In this document: positions 44,254-53,300 of the stretch, one piece after another
Position numbering within the stretch: the stretch's first letter is position 1
Layout: every line of letters begins with the position of its first letter
Source of the DNA: a virus
Length of the DNA: 64,000 bases
Strand: one strand, 5' to 3'
Virus record (IMG/VR): IMGVR_UViG_3300032214_001346
Coordinates: 29,413-93,412 of that record
Program-made: the position numbers and the translations under genes
The notes under the pieces: model-generated
What the model saw: only the letters and a program-made list of their open reading frames with translations
What the model was told of the DNA's origin: nothing
Databases searched by the model: none

Positions 44254-45432
44254 ATGCCCTCAATTATTGAATTAATCAACTCACAACCGGGCGTGGTTCA
44301 GCGGGCTATTGACTTGCAACTGGCAACTGTCTCTAGCACTGGTGAAGTCTATGCTGACGGTTATCCCGACCCTGCTTTGAATCGTTTTTTCCCTTTTGTT
44401 CAGTATAGTGATCCGGTTTTAGCATTGCTCAAAATGCGGGCTTATACTCCTACTCTTGCTTATGTGGTAGCTACTGATGGTGCTATTCCCCAAGATGTAG
44501 AACGCCTTAGCGTGACTCAAGAAACCTTTGGTAATTTTAAACTGGCTAAATCTAGATTGATTACTGAAGAGGATTTTAACCTTGCTCAACAGGCAGAACG
44601 TTTGGCAATGTCTGGTAACGCTCAAGCGTCTGAAGCTATTAGAAATATCTTTTTAGGCGTACCTGCACTGCTTACCCAGTCTGTTATTAACTTACATACT
44701 GTGTTGACTTTGCTGATTGCTTGTACTGGACAATGCAACTATCCTGACCCTACATCAGGAGCGTCAGCAGTTCTTAGTTACAGAAGTCAAATCCCTTCGG
44801 AAAATTTACCATCTGCTTTGACGGGTACTAATGTGTGGTCTGCTTCGACTACCGCTACAGGTATTGATGATTTGGTGAGCCACTTGTCTAGTTACTACAA
44901 CAGTGTTAAGAGGTTTCCTCCTTATATTGTTATGTCTAGGCTAACTGCTAACAACCTTAGAAACCAAACTAGCACTAAAGAAATTGTAGGACGGTCTAGA
45001 GGGATGATTACAAGCTTAGAAGCAGCTAATGCCAGTGCCGTAGCTGCTTTGCCACCTCCATCTTTACAGGAAATTGGTGGTGTGGTTGGACAACGATTAT
45101 TAGCAGGTGGTGGTCAAAATCCCAACATTGAGATTATTGTTTCCGATGCGGTTTACTATCAGCGCGGTTCAGGTCGTGTAGGCACAGAAGTAAAAACTTA
45201 TGTCCCTGCTGACTATTACTTTTTTGCTCTTGATAACTACATTGAACGGGCGATTGTTCCCACTGCTTCTAACAACTTTGCTGGGGGGCTGGTAACTAGT
45301 ACTGAAGTCGTCAGCAAAGAACCACCTCAAGAAAAAATCACTGTAGCGGGACGTGGCTTTCCTCTTGTGATGGACCCTCGGTTTATTGGGGCTAGAAGTA
45401 CCAACAGTGCCACTGCGTTGACAGTTATTTAG
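44254..45432 (+). CDS. Major capsid protein (HK97-fold, lambda E-like)
   Basis: A 392-residue protein. The order of elements fits: N-terminal helix, RLSVTQETFGNFKLAKSRLITEEDF, a spine-helix region (GIDDLVSHLSSYYNSVKRFPPYIVMSRLTANNLRNQT), and the P/A-domain end NIEIIVSDAVYYQ, TYVPADYYFFALDN near the C-terminus, as in the capsid protein E family. It follows the protease and decoration genes, in operon order. No separate scaffold is needed. Confidence 0.75.
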   Translation: MPSIIELINSQPGVVQRAIDLQLATVSSTGEVYADGYPDPALNRFFPFVQYSDPVLALLKMRAYTPTLAYVVATDGAIPQDVERLSVTQETFGNFKLAKSRLITEEDFNLAQQAERLAMSGNAQASEAIRNIFLGVPALLTQSVINLHTVLTLLIACTGQCNYPDPTSGASAVLSYRSQIPSENLPSALTGTNVWSASTTATGIDDLVSHLSSYYNSVKRFPPYIVMSRLTANNLRNQTSTKEIVGRSRGMITSLEAANASAVAALPPPSLQEIGGVVGQRLLAGGGQNPNIEIIVSDAVYYQRGSGRVGTEVKTYVPADYYFFALDNYIERAIVPTASNNFAGGLVTSTEVVSKEPPQEKITVAGRGFPLVMDPRFIGARSTNSATALTVI

Positions 45433-45838
45433 ACTGTGACCACTTGATTGGGCTGTTTCCCCGAAGCCCAAACATGGATGTACCTTTGGTTGGTGATGCT
45501 GATTCTGGACTGGTATTTGTGACTATCTTTAACAGTCGTTGGTACTCAAGTCCATACTTACTTTGTCCGTAGCTATCGGGAACACTTTGTAACTCAATGT
45601 TGTAAGACTCATCATCTACTTCTAAGCGTTTTAAGACTCCCGTACTGTAATCACTACCCGTACTTTGTTTAGTTAAGGTAATTTTGTGAGCGGTCAATAA
45701 CTCAGTTGCCACGTCTTTTAAAGTTCCCCAATGGTACAGTTCAACTTCTAGAAGTGCTTCTGGTAAAAACAAATTAAACTTGGTTTCTTCACCCGTAAAT
45801 TCTGGATATTTGACAATAAAGTTACTGAATAAAATCAT
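45425..45838 (-). CDS. DUF4054-like head-completion protein, inverted
   Basis: A 137-residue protein. FIVKYPEFTGEETKFNLFLPEALLEVELYHWGTLKDVATELLTAHKITL matches the DUF4054 head-tail connector family, and YGQSKYGLEYQRLL is the conserved end. It lies on the minus strand within a plus-strand cluster, tail-to-tail with the capsid gene (8-nt overlap) and head-to-head with gene 45837. GGAGG 5 nt before ATG 45838 supports the start. Confidence 0.8.
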   Translation of the reverse strand: MILFSNFIVKYPEFTGEETKFNLFLPEALLEVELYHWGTLKDVATELLTAHKITLTKQSTGSDYSTGVLKRLEVDDESYNIELQSVPDSYGQSKYGLEYQRLLKIVTNTSPESASPTKGTSMFGLRGNSPIKWSQSK

Positions 45839-46259
45839 GATTTCCTCCTATGTAAACCAAACAATTGGATATTTAGAACCCTTTAATTCTAACTTAACCT
45901 TAACCTTTCAAATGGGTAATGGTCATTTTGTTGAGGATGCTGTGGGGAATAGGATTGAAACAGTTTCTACTGTGATTGTTCAAGCTTCTGTATCTATTAA
46001 GAAGGATTTTAAACCTTTGTTTGAAGATGCTCAAATGGGACAAAATATTCTTTATTTAAAGGGAAGGATGATTGGTAATTGGAGTAATTTGGTTTTTAAT
46101 TATCAATTAATTGCTGATGCTGTACTTACTGATTCAAGTGGTAGTATGGTTACAGGACAATGGCAATTTATTCCTGTGCCTCAAAACCGAATTGCAACTT
46201 ATTTAGAAGTAAGAAAAAGATACATTGAGGGTCGTTTAACTATAGCAAGTAGGGTATAA
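45837..46259 (+). CDS. Structural/connector protein
   Basis: A 140-residue beta-rich protein (NLTLTFQMGNGHFVEDAVGNRIETVSTVIVQASVSIKKDF). ATG 45837 shares bases with the divergent DUF4054 start codon, so no plus-strand ribosome site is visible; translation might begin elsewhere. Position between head-completion genes suggests a connector or stopper. Confidence 0.6.
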   Translation: MISSYVNQTIGYLEPFNSNLTLTFQMGNGHFVEDAVGNRIETVSTVIVQASVSIKKDFKPLFEDAQMGQNILYLKGRMIGNWSNLVFNYQLIADAVLTDSSGSMVTGQWQFIPVPQNRIATYLEVRKRYIEGRLTIASRV

Positions 46260-46261
46260 TT

Positions 46262-46657
46262 ATGGTTGTAGCTAATTGGAAAAGTATTAAAATTCCCCGA
46301 AAACTCACTGCTACCCACGCATGGACTGCCCCTCATGCAGTGATTGTCCATGAAGGCGCGACTTTCTCTAATGGCTCTGAAAACCCAGCCCGTCCTTGGG
46401 TTGGTGCTGCTATTGATGAGTATGATTTTTTGGGTGAATATGCTGACGGGTTTAACCAAAGTGAGGACTTTAAACAGGCTTTTATAGCTATGTCTGAAGG
46501 GTTTGGTGAAGCTTGTCAGGCAAATCTTGAGGATGTCCGTTGGCAATGGCCACGCACCACCGTCCGTAAGAGTGGGGATGTAGTTGGTTCACCCCGTGAC
46601 ATTGTGGACACTGGGGAACTGAAAGACTCTTACGAGGTGCAATATGAAAGCAATTGA
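46262..46657 (+). CDS. HK97 gp10-like tail completion protein
   Basis: A 131-residue protein. ENPARPWVGAAIDEYDFLGEY, a helix, and the final SPRDIVDTGELKDSYEV, which is the conserved DTGxLKDS end of gp10-like head-tail joining proteins. It lies in the order connector, gp10-like, terminator-like, tube. Confidence 0.7.
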   Translation: MVVANWKSIKIPRKLTATHAWTAPHAVIVHEGATFSNGSENPARPWVGAAIDEYDFLGEYADGFNQSEDFKQAFIAMSEGFGEACQANLEDVRWQWPRTTVRKSGDVVGSPRDIVDTGELKDSYEVQYESN

Positions 46658-47012
46658 CCTCAGAAAAATTCTGGCAACGCTACTGGCTACTGAGTTGGGT
46701 ACTTATACTAATGGGTTGCCTTCAATCTGGGTATACGGTAGTTCATCTCAACCACCATCTGCAAGTAACGGGCTTGAATGTTTGATCAAGGAAACCCCTA
46801 ATGTTGCGGCTAAAGCTACCAGTGCCGGGTCAAGATATAAGCCTCAGCAATGGGAAATTCTATTGCGTAATTGGGTAAAAAATTCTAATTTACCAACGGC
46901 GATCGCTAAGATAGAAAGACGGTTTCCAGTCTTACGTTATACACACATTCCCGCTACTTCTGATATACTAGAGCAAAGCAGGATTGTCATTTTTGACCCC
47001 ATAGTTACTTAA
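46644..47012 (+). CDS. Tail terminator-like protein
   Basis: A 122-residue protein. KILATLLATELGTYTNG, QPPSASNGLECLIKETPN and PQQWEILLRNWVKN fit the small alpha/beta tail-terminator fold (lambda gpU class). It overlaps the gp10-like gene by 14 nt. Assignment rests on size and position. Confidence 0.6.
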   Translation: MKAIDLRKILATLLATELGTYTNGLPSIWVYGSSSQPPSASNGLECLIKETPNVAAKATSAGSRYKPQQWEILLRNWVKNSNLPTAIAKIERRFPVLRYTHIPATSDILEQSRIVIFDPIVT

Positions 47013-47028
47013 CAACCACTTAAAAATT

Positions 47029-48132
47029 ATGCCACAATTTGAGTTTAGCAGGTTAAAATCTGTTATTGCCAACCTCACTAACACTGTTATTAGTGCAGGT
47101 ACGCAAGTAGAAAGAGATGATGTTGCTGAAGAATCTAACTTTTTACCTTTCAATCACGCCAGTATCACGCCTGTAATTTTCGTGGTGGCTGGTTGTAACT
47201 TGGCTACTACTGGCACTATTACTACTAACTTGGCTAATGGCTTCGCTAACGTTCGTGTTGGTGATGCAATATCTTTGACCGTTGCTGGTACTGGTCCAGG
47301 AGCAATGCTTGATACTACAGTTGCTAGTGTTGTTAGTCTTACTCAGATTACCGTTGCTGGTACAATTACGGCTGCAAGTACAGGCAATAGTTCCACTGTA
47401 ACCATTACCCCACGGGTAGCCAATTGTATATTGACTGCAAACAGCACTACTATAACCACCAATGCAGTTAATGGTTTTGACCGTATTCAACCTGGTGATA
47501 GTGTTACTTGGTTTAGTGGTACTGGTAGTATTCCTGCTAATACAACAGTATTATCTGTGCCTAACACAACTACTATAGTTGTTAGCGCTGCCCCTGGTGC
47601 AGGTACAGCTACTTTAAGCTTTTCTGCTGTAATTGGTGGATGTACTGTACCCGCAGGAGTAAACCCAGTAGTAACTACAACTGTACCTTTTGGGTTTAGT
47701 CGTGTTCGTCCTGGTGACACTGTTGCCTTTGCTACTGGATTAAATGGTGGGGCTGTATTAGGTACAGCCACAGTTGTAACTGCTGTTAATAGTGCTACTT
47801 CCATCACGTTGGGTAGTGCTATTAGCGCGGCTGGTACAGTAACTAATGGAACTTCAACTACAGCCACAACCACTGGACAAACTTCATCTTTAGTCTTTAC
47901 CCCAGTGGCGATCGCTCCTACTGCATGGGCGATTAGATTACTGTACCAAAGAAACGGCTCTGTGGTGACTATTCGCCCAACTGTGTACTTGTATGATGGT
48001 AGTTTAGGCATTGTTACTGGGACTGCTACTAATGCTACTGCTGCTATTAGTCTTTCTGATTCTCAGAATAATGTACCAACTGTTGATTTAGATACTTTTT
48101 ACAATGCAATCCGTGTTACTCGCAGTGTTTAA
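47029..48132 (+). CDS. Virion protein with three beta repeats
   Basis: A 367-residue protein. After a short start (FEFSRLKSVIANLTNTVISAGTQVERDD) it has three similar 75-85 residue units, each beginning with C and containing VRVGDAISL, IQPGDSVTW or VRPGDTVAF. It ends with VDLDTFYNAIRVTRSV. The composition is strongly Thr/Val/Ala-rich. A tail or head surface protein is likely. Confidence 0.6.
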   Translation: MPQFEFSRLKSVIANLTNTVISAGTQVERDDVAEESNFLPFNHASITPVIFVVAGCNLATTGTITTNLANGFANVRVGDAISLTVAGTGPGAMLDTTVASVVSLTQITVAGTITAASTGNSSTVTITPRVANCILTANSTTITTNAVNGFDRIQPGDSVTWFSGTGSIPANTTVLSVPNTTTIVVSAAPGAGTATLSFSAVIGGCTVPAGVNPVVTTTVPFGFSRVRPGDTVAFATGLNGGAVLGTATVVTAVNSATSITLGSAISAAGTVTNGTSTTATTTGQTSSLVFTPVAIAPTAWAIRLLYQRNGSVVTIRPTVYLYDGSLGIVTGTATNATAAISLSDSQNNVPTVDLDTFYNAIRVTRSV

Positions 48133-48176
48133 TTTTTTTGTTTACACTTATTTTGTAATTGCTTAGGAGTTTATAA

Positions 48177-48938
48177 ATGGCTTTAGCTAATCGTCCGGTT
48201 CAGACCGTAATTCTCCAAAACTTTGCTCTTGACTTAAAAATGTTGGGAGAGAACAACCGCAATCTTAGTGTGACTACTTTGACTTGTGGACTTGGTGCTT
48301 TAGAAGGTGCTACTAGTATTAATGTTACCGCTACTACTGGTGTTAATTATACTATTGCTGCTGGTACTGCCCTTTCTTTTGTTGCTCCCACTAGTCCATT
48401 GGGGCGAGTAGAAGTATTGTTACTAGTTAATGCTACTTTATCAGGTACTTCTACTATATCTTTAACAATTGCACCTCTTTTAGATTCTATTGCAGCTAAC
48501 TCTACTGCTAGATTAGTTCAAGATATGTTCCCTGTACTAGGAATTACCAATCTTGGTCCTCAACTTAGTCCCACTGTGGTGGACACTACTCACGCCCAAT
48601 CTGGTAGTGGTACTAGTTCTGCTATTGTCCGTACTAAAAGAGAACTTACTGTAGAAGGCATTGAGTACGTCGGTGACGTTGCTTTAGAACAATTTGTTAA
48701 ACGGACATTCTTTGACCCTATATATATGAATCGGGAATTGTACGCGATCGCTACTTACCCCAATGGCTCAAAACTGGAAGGTGCATCTAAAGTAACGGCT
48801 TTGACTATGCCAGCAACACAGATGGAAGTCATGAAATATACTTTCACTTTAGAGTTTCAAGATGAGATATTCTGGACCCCTGCTTACTACGCTTCTGGTG
48901 GTGCTGCTAATGGATTCCCCAATTACAACCCTAACTAA
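48177..48938 (+). CDS. Major tail tube protein
   Basis: A 253-residue protein. The end YAIATYPNGSKLEGASKVTALTMPATQMEVMKYTFTLEFQDEIFW is the conserved tube-protein C-terminus, and the middle contains a strand-rich insert. It sits just before the chaperone pair and tape measure, as in lambda V. AGGAG lies 8 nt upstream of ATG 48177. Confidence 0.75.
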   Translation: MALANRPVQTVILQNFALDLKMLGENNRNLSVTTLTCGLGALEGATSINVTATTGVNYTIAAGTALSFVAPTSPLGRVEVLLLVNATLSGTSTISLTIAPLLDSIAANSTARLVQDMFPVLGITNLGPQLSPTVVDTTHAQSGSGTSSAIVRTKRELTVEGIEYVGDVALEQFVKRTFFDPIYMNRELYAIATYPNGSKLEGASKVTALTMPATQMEVMKYTFTLEFQDEIFWTPAYYASGGAANGFPNYNPN

Positions 48939-49177
48939 TGAAGGTTCTCAAAGATAGCACTGGGTTATTAGCTGTCTTAATTAACTGCCGCATGGATGAG
49001 GATAGGTTGCTATGCGGTGCGGCAGTTTTTAGAGGAGGGCTGTCAGGGCAAATTACCGTTTCTGATCGCTACTCCTCTTATCAAGTCAAGATTCCTGATT
49101 CCGTTAAACAGGTGGCAACCTATCAACTTTTAGCAGATTCCCAAGATAATTTAGAGATTGAATTATGCGCCCAATAA
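48938..49177 (+). CDS. 79-residue tail-region protein
   Basis: A small beta-rich protein (GLLAVLINCRMDEDRLLCGAAVFRGGLSGQITVSD) between the tube and chaperone genes, overlapping the next gene by 13 nt. Function unknown. Confidence 0.55.
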   Translation: MKVLKDSTGLLAVLINCRMDEDRLLCGAAVFRGGLSGQITVSDRYSSYQVKIPDSVKQVATYQLLADSQDNLEIELCAQ

Positions 49178-50028
49178 TTAACAAAAAAGCCAAGTATGAA
49201 GTTATTCCCGTGGGTAATGAGTCTACGGGAATTATCTATTTAGAAAAACGCGGTTCTTTGAGCGTCGGTGAAGCTAGGGACATTGATAGCATTGATGCTA
49301 AACGTCAAAAAGCTGCTATTATCGCGTCTAAGCTGGTTAAAAAGATTTCTGTAGACCGTGGTGTCACAATTGCAGAAGCCCAAGAATTACTTTCTCCTAC
49401 TCGGTCTGCTGATGGTGCGACTGAAGTTGATAACTCTGATGTCATTTACGACTACATTGAAGACTTCACTGAACTAAATGCTCTGAGTTCTATTGACAGT
49501 GCCTCTGTGTCCATTTCAGTGGCTACCCTGTTCATTAAGAAACGGGTGGCTTTCCCAGTGGAACTCACATCATCAGTACCTTTCAATTCCACAAGTATTT
49601 CCGTTGCTTCAACCCACTTCCCATTACAGGATGGACAAGTAATTCGCTTCGGCGATTGTTTAGTCACTGTGTTGGGCAACTATCAACCCTCAGACACAGG
49701 ATTGATACTTAGAGTTCAGCCTGTATCTGAAAATCTACCCATGACTGTAGGGTTTCTTTACAATAACTCAACCAAGTCTTACGTAGTTGGTACAGATGAG
49801 TGGTCTGAAGAAGACACTAAGGACTGTAGTGATGAATTTGTATCTGCTATCTACAAATTCTATGAGAACGAGCGTAGTCGTTGGAAGGTAGAACCAGAAT
49901 CAGCACCCGCACCTGTAACTGAGGGGGAGCAGCTACCAGTTCTTCAGTTGACTGGGGAAGTATTTACTGGCGAATCCAATCCTACCGAGTTTCTGACCCC
50001 AGATTTAGAGACTGGGATAGTTTCTTAG
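49165..50028 (+). CDS. Tail assembly chaperone (G-like)
   Basis: A 287-residue protein in the position of lambda G. The N-terminus (KYEVIPVGNESTGIIYLEKRG) and a helical part (DEFVSAIYKFYENERSRW) are visible, with an acidic tail. A second frame (49923-50321) continues from inside its 3' end in the -1 frame, as in G/GT pairs. Confidence 0.65.
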   Translation: MRPIINKKAKYEVIPVGNESTGIIYLEKRGSLSVGEARDIDSIDAKRQKAAIIASKLVKKISVDRGVTIAEAQELLSPTRSADGATEVDNSDVIYDYIEDFTELNALSSIDSASVSISVATLFIKKRVAFPVELTSSVPFNSTSISVASTHFPLQDGQVIRFGDCLVTVLGNYQPSDTGLILRVQPVSENLPMTVGFLYNNSTKSYVVGTDEWSEEDTKDCSDEFVSAIYKFYENERSRWKVEPESAPAPVTEGEQLPVLQLTGEVFTGESNPTEFLTPDLETGIVS

Positions 50029-50321
50029 ACCAGCCTATTCACGTAGTATTTGAGTGCATTGAGGCACTTGAACAACACCGGAGGGAACAGGCTAATATTG
50101 AGGGACGGGTTCATGCAATCGGCTGGACGGGATTGTTTAACGGGTTCAAAAAAGACACTGACCCCAACATGGAGTTTATTGATTTGCTACCCTTTCCTGA
50201 CGATATTAGAGGCGATACCCGCAAGATTAGCCAAGCAACGGAAAACATTGTTAAGGATATTATCAAAAACAATCGGTTGCCCGCTCCGGTTCTATCAGCT
50301 TTGAATCTGCTACTTTCTTGA
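49923..50321 (+). CDS. Tail chaperone T-like extension, read by -1 frameshift
   Basis: This frame is open from 49923 (after a TGA at 49920) to 50321 and lacks a normal start codon upstream of 50133. It reads RVSDPRFRDWDSFLDQPIHVVF, ECIEALEQHRREQANIEGR, and NMEFIDLLPFPDD, protein-like throughout. It overlaps gene 49165-50028 by 106 nt in the -1 frame, the arrangement of GT chaperones. No classic heptamer is seen; the five-G run 49923-49927 is the best site. Confidence 0.6.
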   Translation, partial: GGAATSSSVDWGSIYWRIQSYRVSDPRFRDWDSFLDQPIHVVFECIEALEQHRREQANIEGRVHAIGWTGLFNGFKKDTDPNMEFIDLLPFPDDIRGDTRKISQATENIVKDIIKNNRLPAPVLSALNLLLS

Positions 50322-50355
50322 TTACAGATTAATATTCTTAGTCTGTAATCTTTTT
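50320..50355 (+). terminator. Hairpin before the tape measure gene
   Basis: GATTACAGA (50320-50328) pairs with TCTGTAATC (50342-50350), followed by five T. It could attenuate transcription into the tape measure gene. Confidence 0.7.
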
Positions 50356-50374
50356 CTTTATAGGAGTTAATATT

Positions 50375-53300
50375 ATGAATTTAGGTGAATTAATTGTAGA
50401 GTTATCTGCTGATTCTTCTGAGCTAGAAAAGACTTTGGAACGGGCTAAGAAGAATGCTTATGAAGCGGCAAAAGCAGTAGAAAAAAGCTTTGCAGATATT
50501 GAATTAAAGATTGGGGTTGACGATGATAGCTTAACCGACTTAAACGAACACTTAAATTTAAAAGTAAAGCATCTTAAAGAAGTTAATAAGTATTTTAATA
50601 ATAATCCTATTGTTGTTAATGTTGATGATAAAGAATTAACTGATTTGAATAAGCACTTAAATTTAAAATTAAAGTTCTTTAAAGAAGTTAATAAGTATTT
50701 TGATGATAATCCAATTAAAGTTAATACTGATACTAAAAGTCTTGATGAATTAGAAGATCACTTAAAGAAGCTTTCAGACAAAACTATTACTATTACTGTT
50801 GAATCAGAACTAAGTAAGCAATTAGAAAAAAGCTTGGTTGATGCTGTTAAAAATGCTGTTAAAGAAGGAATGGAACAACAGACTTCAGCATCAGAAGCGT
50901 CGCCCGAAAAAGGTAAAAGCATGGGTCGCATTGTTGCTGAAGGTATGTTTAGTAAATTCGGCGAAGATATTATGCGCGGATTATCTCAAGGGTTAAAAGA
51001 CGTTAGCGGCGCAGACGTTGAAACTATAGCTAGAGTAACTTCTAACGTGATTTTGCGATATGCCGGAGCGGGCAAAGAAGCGCAAAACGATCCTCGTAAC
51101 AGTAACAAAAAGTTCACTGAAATTACTAAAGACGCTTTAGAAGCCATTATTAGACAGTATGAGCAAGAGGCTATGGGGCTAGGTAGTATTGCTCCAAATA
51201 AAACTGCAAATGAGTCTGGTAAAAAGCAGCCAAAAACCGCAGAATCATCTAATAAAAAAACAGAAAAAAAGTTAAATAATATTGCTGAAAATGCAATTTT
51301 TGATCTCTTTTTGGGCGGTAATTTATCACAAAATATAATAAAAAACTTAGCTCTTAAAACGGTACAAAAGACTTTGAAAACACTATTACCACATACTTAT
51401 TCAACAGTTGAAAACTTAACTTCAAGTACAACACAAACTACCTCCACTGAATTAAAGCTTGGTCAAGCTGCAACTAGTTTACAAAATGCTGCTCAATCAT
51501 TGAATAATGCAGCTAATACATTAAATAATTCTGTGTCTGCTACAGATTTGATAACAACTACAGCAGTAATACAATCACCTGTAGAAGAAATTCAACCCTT
51601 AAATGTTCCTTTGCTTCCTCCTTCAAAAGCTAAGAAGCCAAAGCCAGAACTTGAATTAGTACCTATTGAAAATACAGCAGAAGTAGCACAAGAGCAACTA
51701 AAACAACATATTAAATCAATAAGATCAAATACATTTCAAAACCTTCATCAATCTAGGCAATATGCTGACGCAAGTGCTAAAGAAAATAATGATAAATTAA
51801 TACCTTTAGAGCCAATAAAAGCTAAAAAAATAGATAATATAAAAGTACAAAAAGAGATGTCTTTAGAAAATATTAAAGCTTCTTTTAAAGCGATAAATCA
51901 ATATTTTGCTGAAGAATATAATAAATTAACGGCTGAACTTAAACAGGTTAAAAAAACAGGAACTCCAGCAGAAATTAAAGCCACAAGAGAGAGGTTTAAA
52001 AAGTTTATAGCCAATAGTAACTCTGCAATAAAAGATATAGATGATACTATTATAAAAGCGAAAGAAACTGGTTTTGAGTCACATATTAACAGCGATCTTA
52101 CTGATGTTTATAGAAAGGGGAAAGGAGAGATAAGGAATAGACAACAAAGAGCTATTCACTCAGAAGGCGACCTTAATTACACAGAAAAAGATATTTTTGA
52201 AAAGCAACGAAAAGGCTATGTTGATTTAGCTCAAAGACTAGGTATTGATATTGACGCAGGATTAGCAAAAGGTGTTAAGCATGGCACTAATGGTGTGTCA
52301 GATGAAGCCAGGAAGATGCTTGATGACTTAATTGAAACTGTTGAAGCTAAGATGAAAATCCAGTCTCCATCTTTGGTGATGTTTGAGATTGGGATGATGA
52401 TAGCTTCTGGGTTGTTTCTTGGGATGCAAAAAGGGAACAGCAAAGTTGCAATAGGAGCTAGACAGCTTGTAAGCACTGTTAAAGATGCTGTGGGTTCAGC
52501 CAAGGAAATTCTTGAACCAGCATTGGCTATTGGTGGTCTTATACCGGGTGTGTCTACTGCGGCCACTTATGGGGGTGTAGGACTAGCCGCAGCTGATTCT
52601 GGGCTAAAGATGCTTGACAAAGTAGGGGAACGGCACGCTGCTAATCCTACACAAACATTATTTCAGTCTGCGTTTGAGTCTGGAAAAGATTTTATTACTG
52701 AGTTAAGGGCTGACAAGACACTTACCAAGCCTAGAGAAGCATTTGATCATTTTATTAATTTAAGCAAAGCAGGTGCAGCTACTTTCGGTGTAAACTCATT
52801 TACTGCTTTTGATGCGGCTCAGTCTGGTATGACAGCACTTTTAAGAAGTGGTGCAATAGGAAAAGCAGTAGCCCAATCTCATGGGGAAACTAAGACCAGG
52901 TTAGCAAAAGATCCGTCTCTTGATTACATGACTACTTATAAAGCAGTTCTTACAGAGAAATTAAAAGATTTAAAGCTGACTAAACCTGAGATTATCAAAG
53001 CTATTGGTAGTGCATTAAAAGTAGTTCCTACTGGTTTTGGTACAGCAGCTAATTCCGCTGCTGAAACCGCAGGGATGGTACTTGCTGATGGCATAAATGC
53101 TTTGACTATCCCCAGAGATTTATACAGGAATATTGCAACAAAAACTGCTAAAGGTGCAACTTATCAACAGGCGATCGCAGAATCAATTACTGATTTAGGC
53201 GCACCCACTCAAGTAGCTGATGTCATTGGTAGCTTTGGGGACAAACACAGCGTTTCCTTAAATGCTTTTGCTCGCATGAGTGGCAACGTAGTTGAAAACA

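Noticed and set aside
47487-48011. Minus-strand 174-codon frame
   Set aside because: Complement of the Thr/Val-rich structural gene; composition follows the codon pattern of the real gene.
50050-50304. Plus-strand 84-codon frame
   Set aside because: Overlaps the T-like chaperone frame, which has a better protein pattern.
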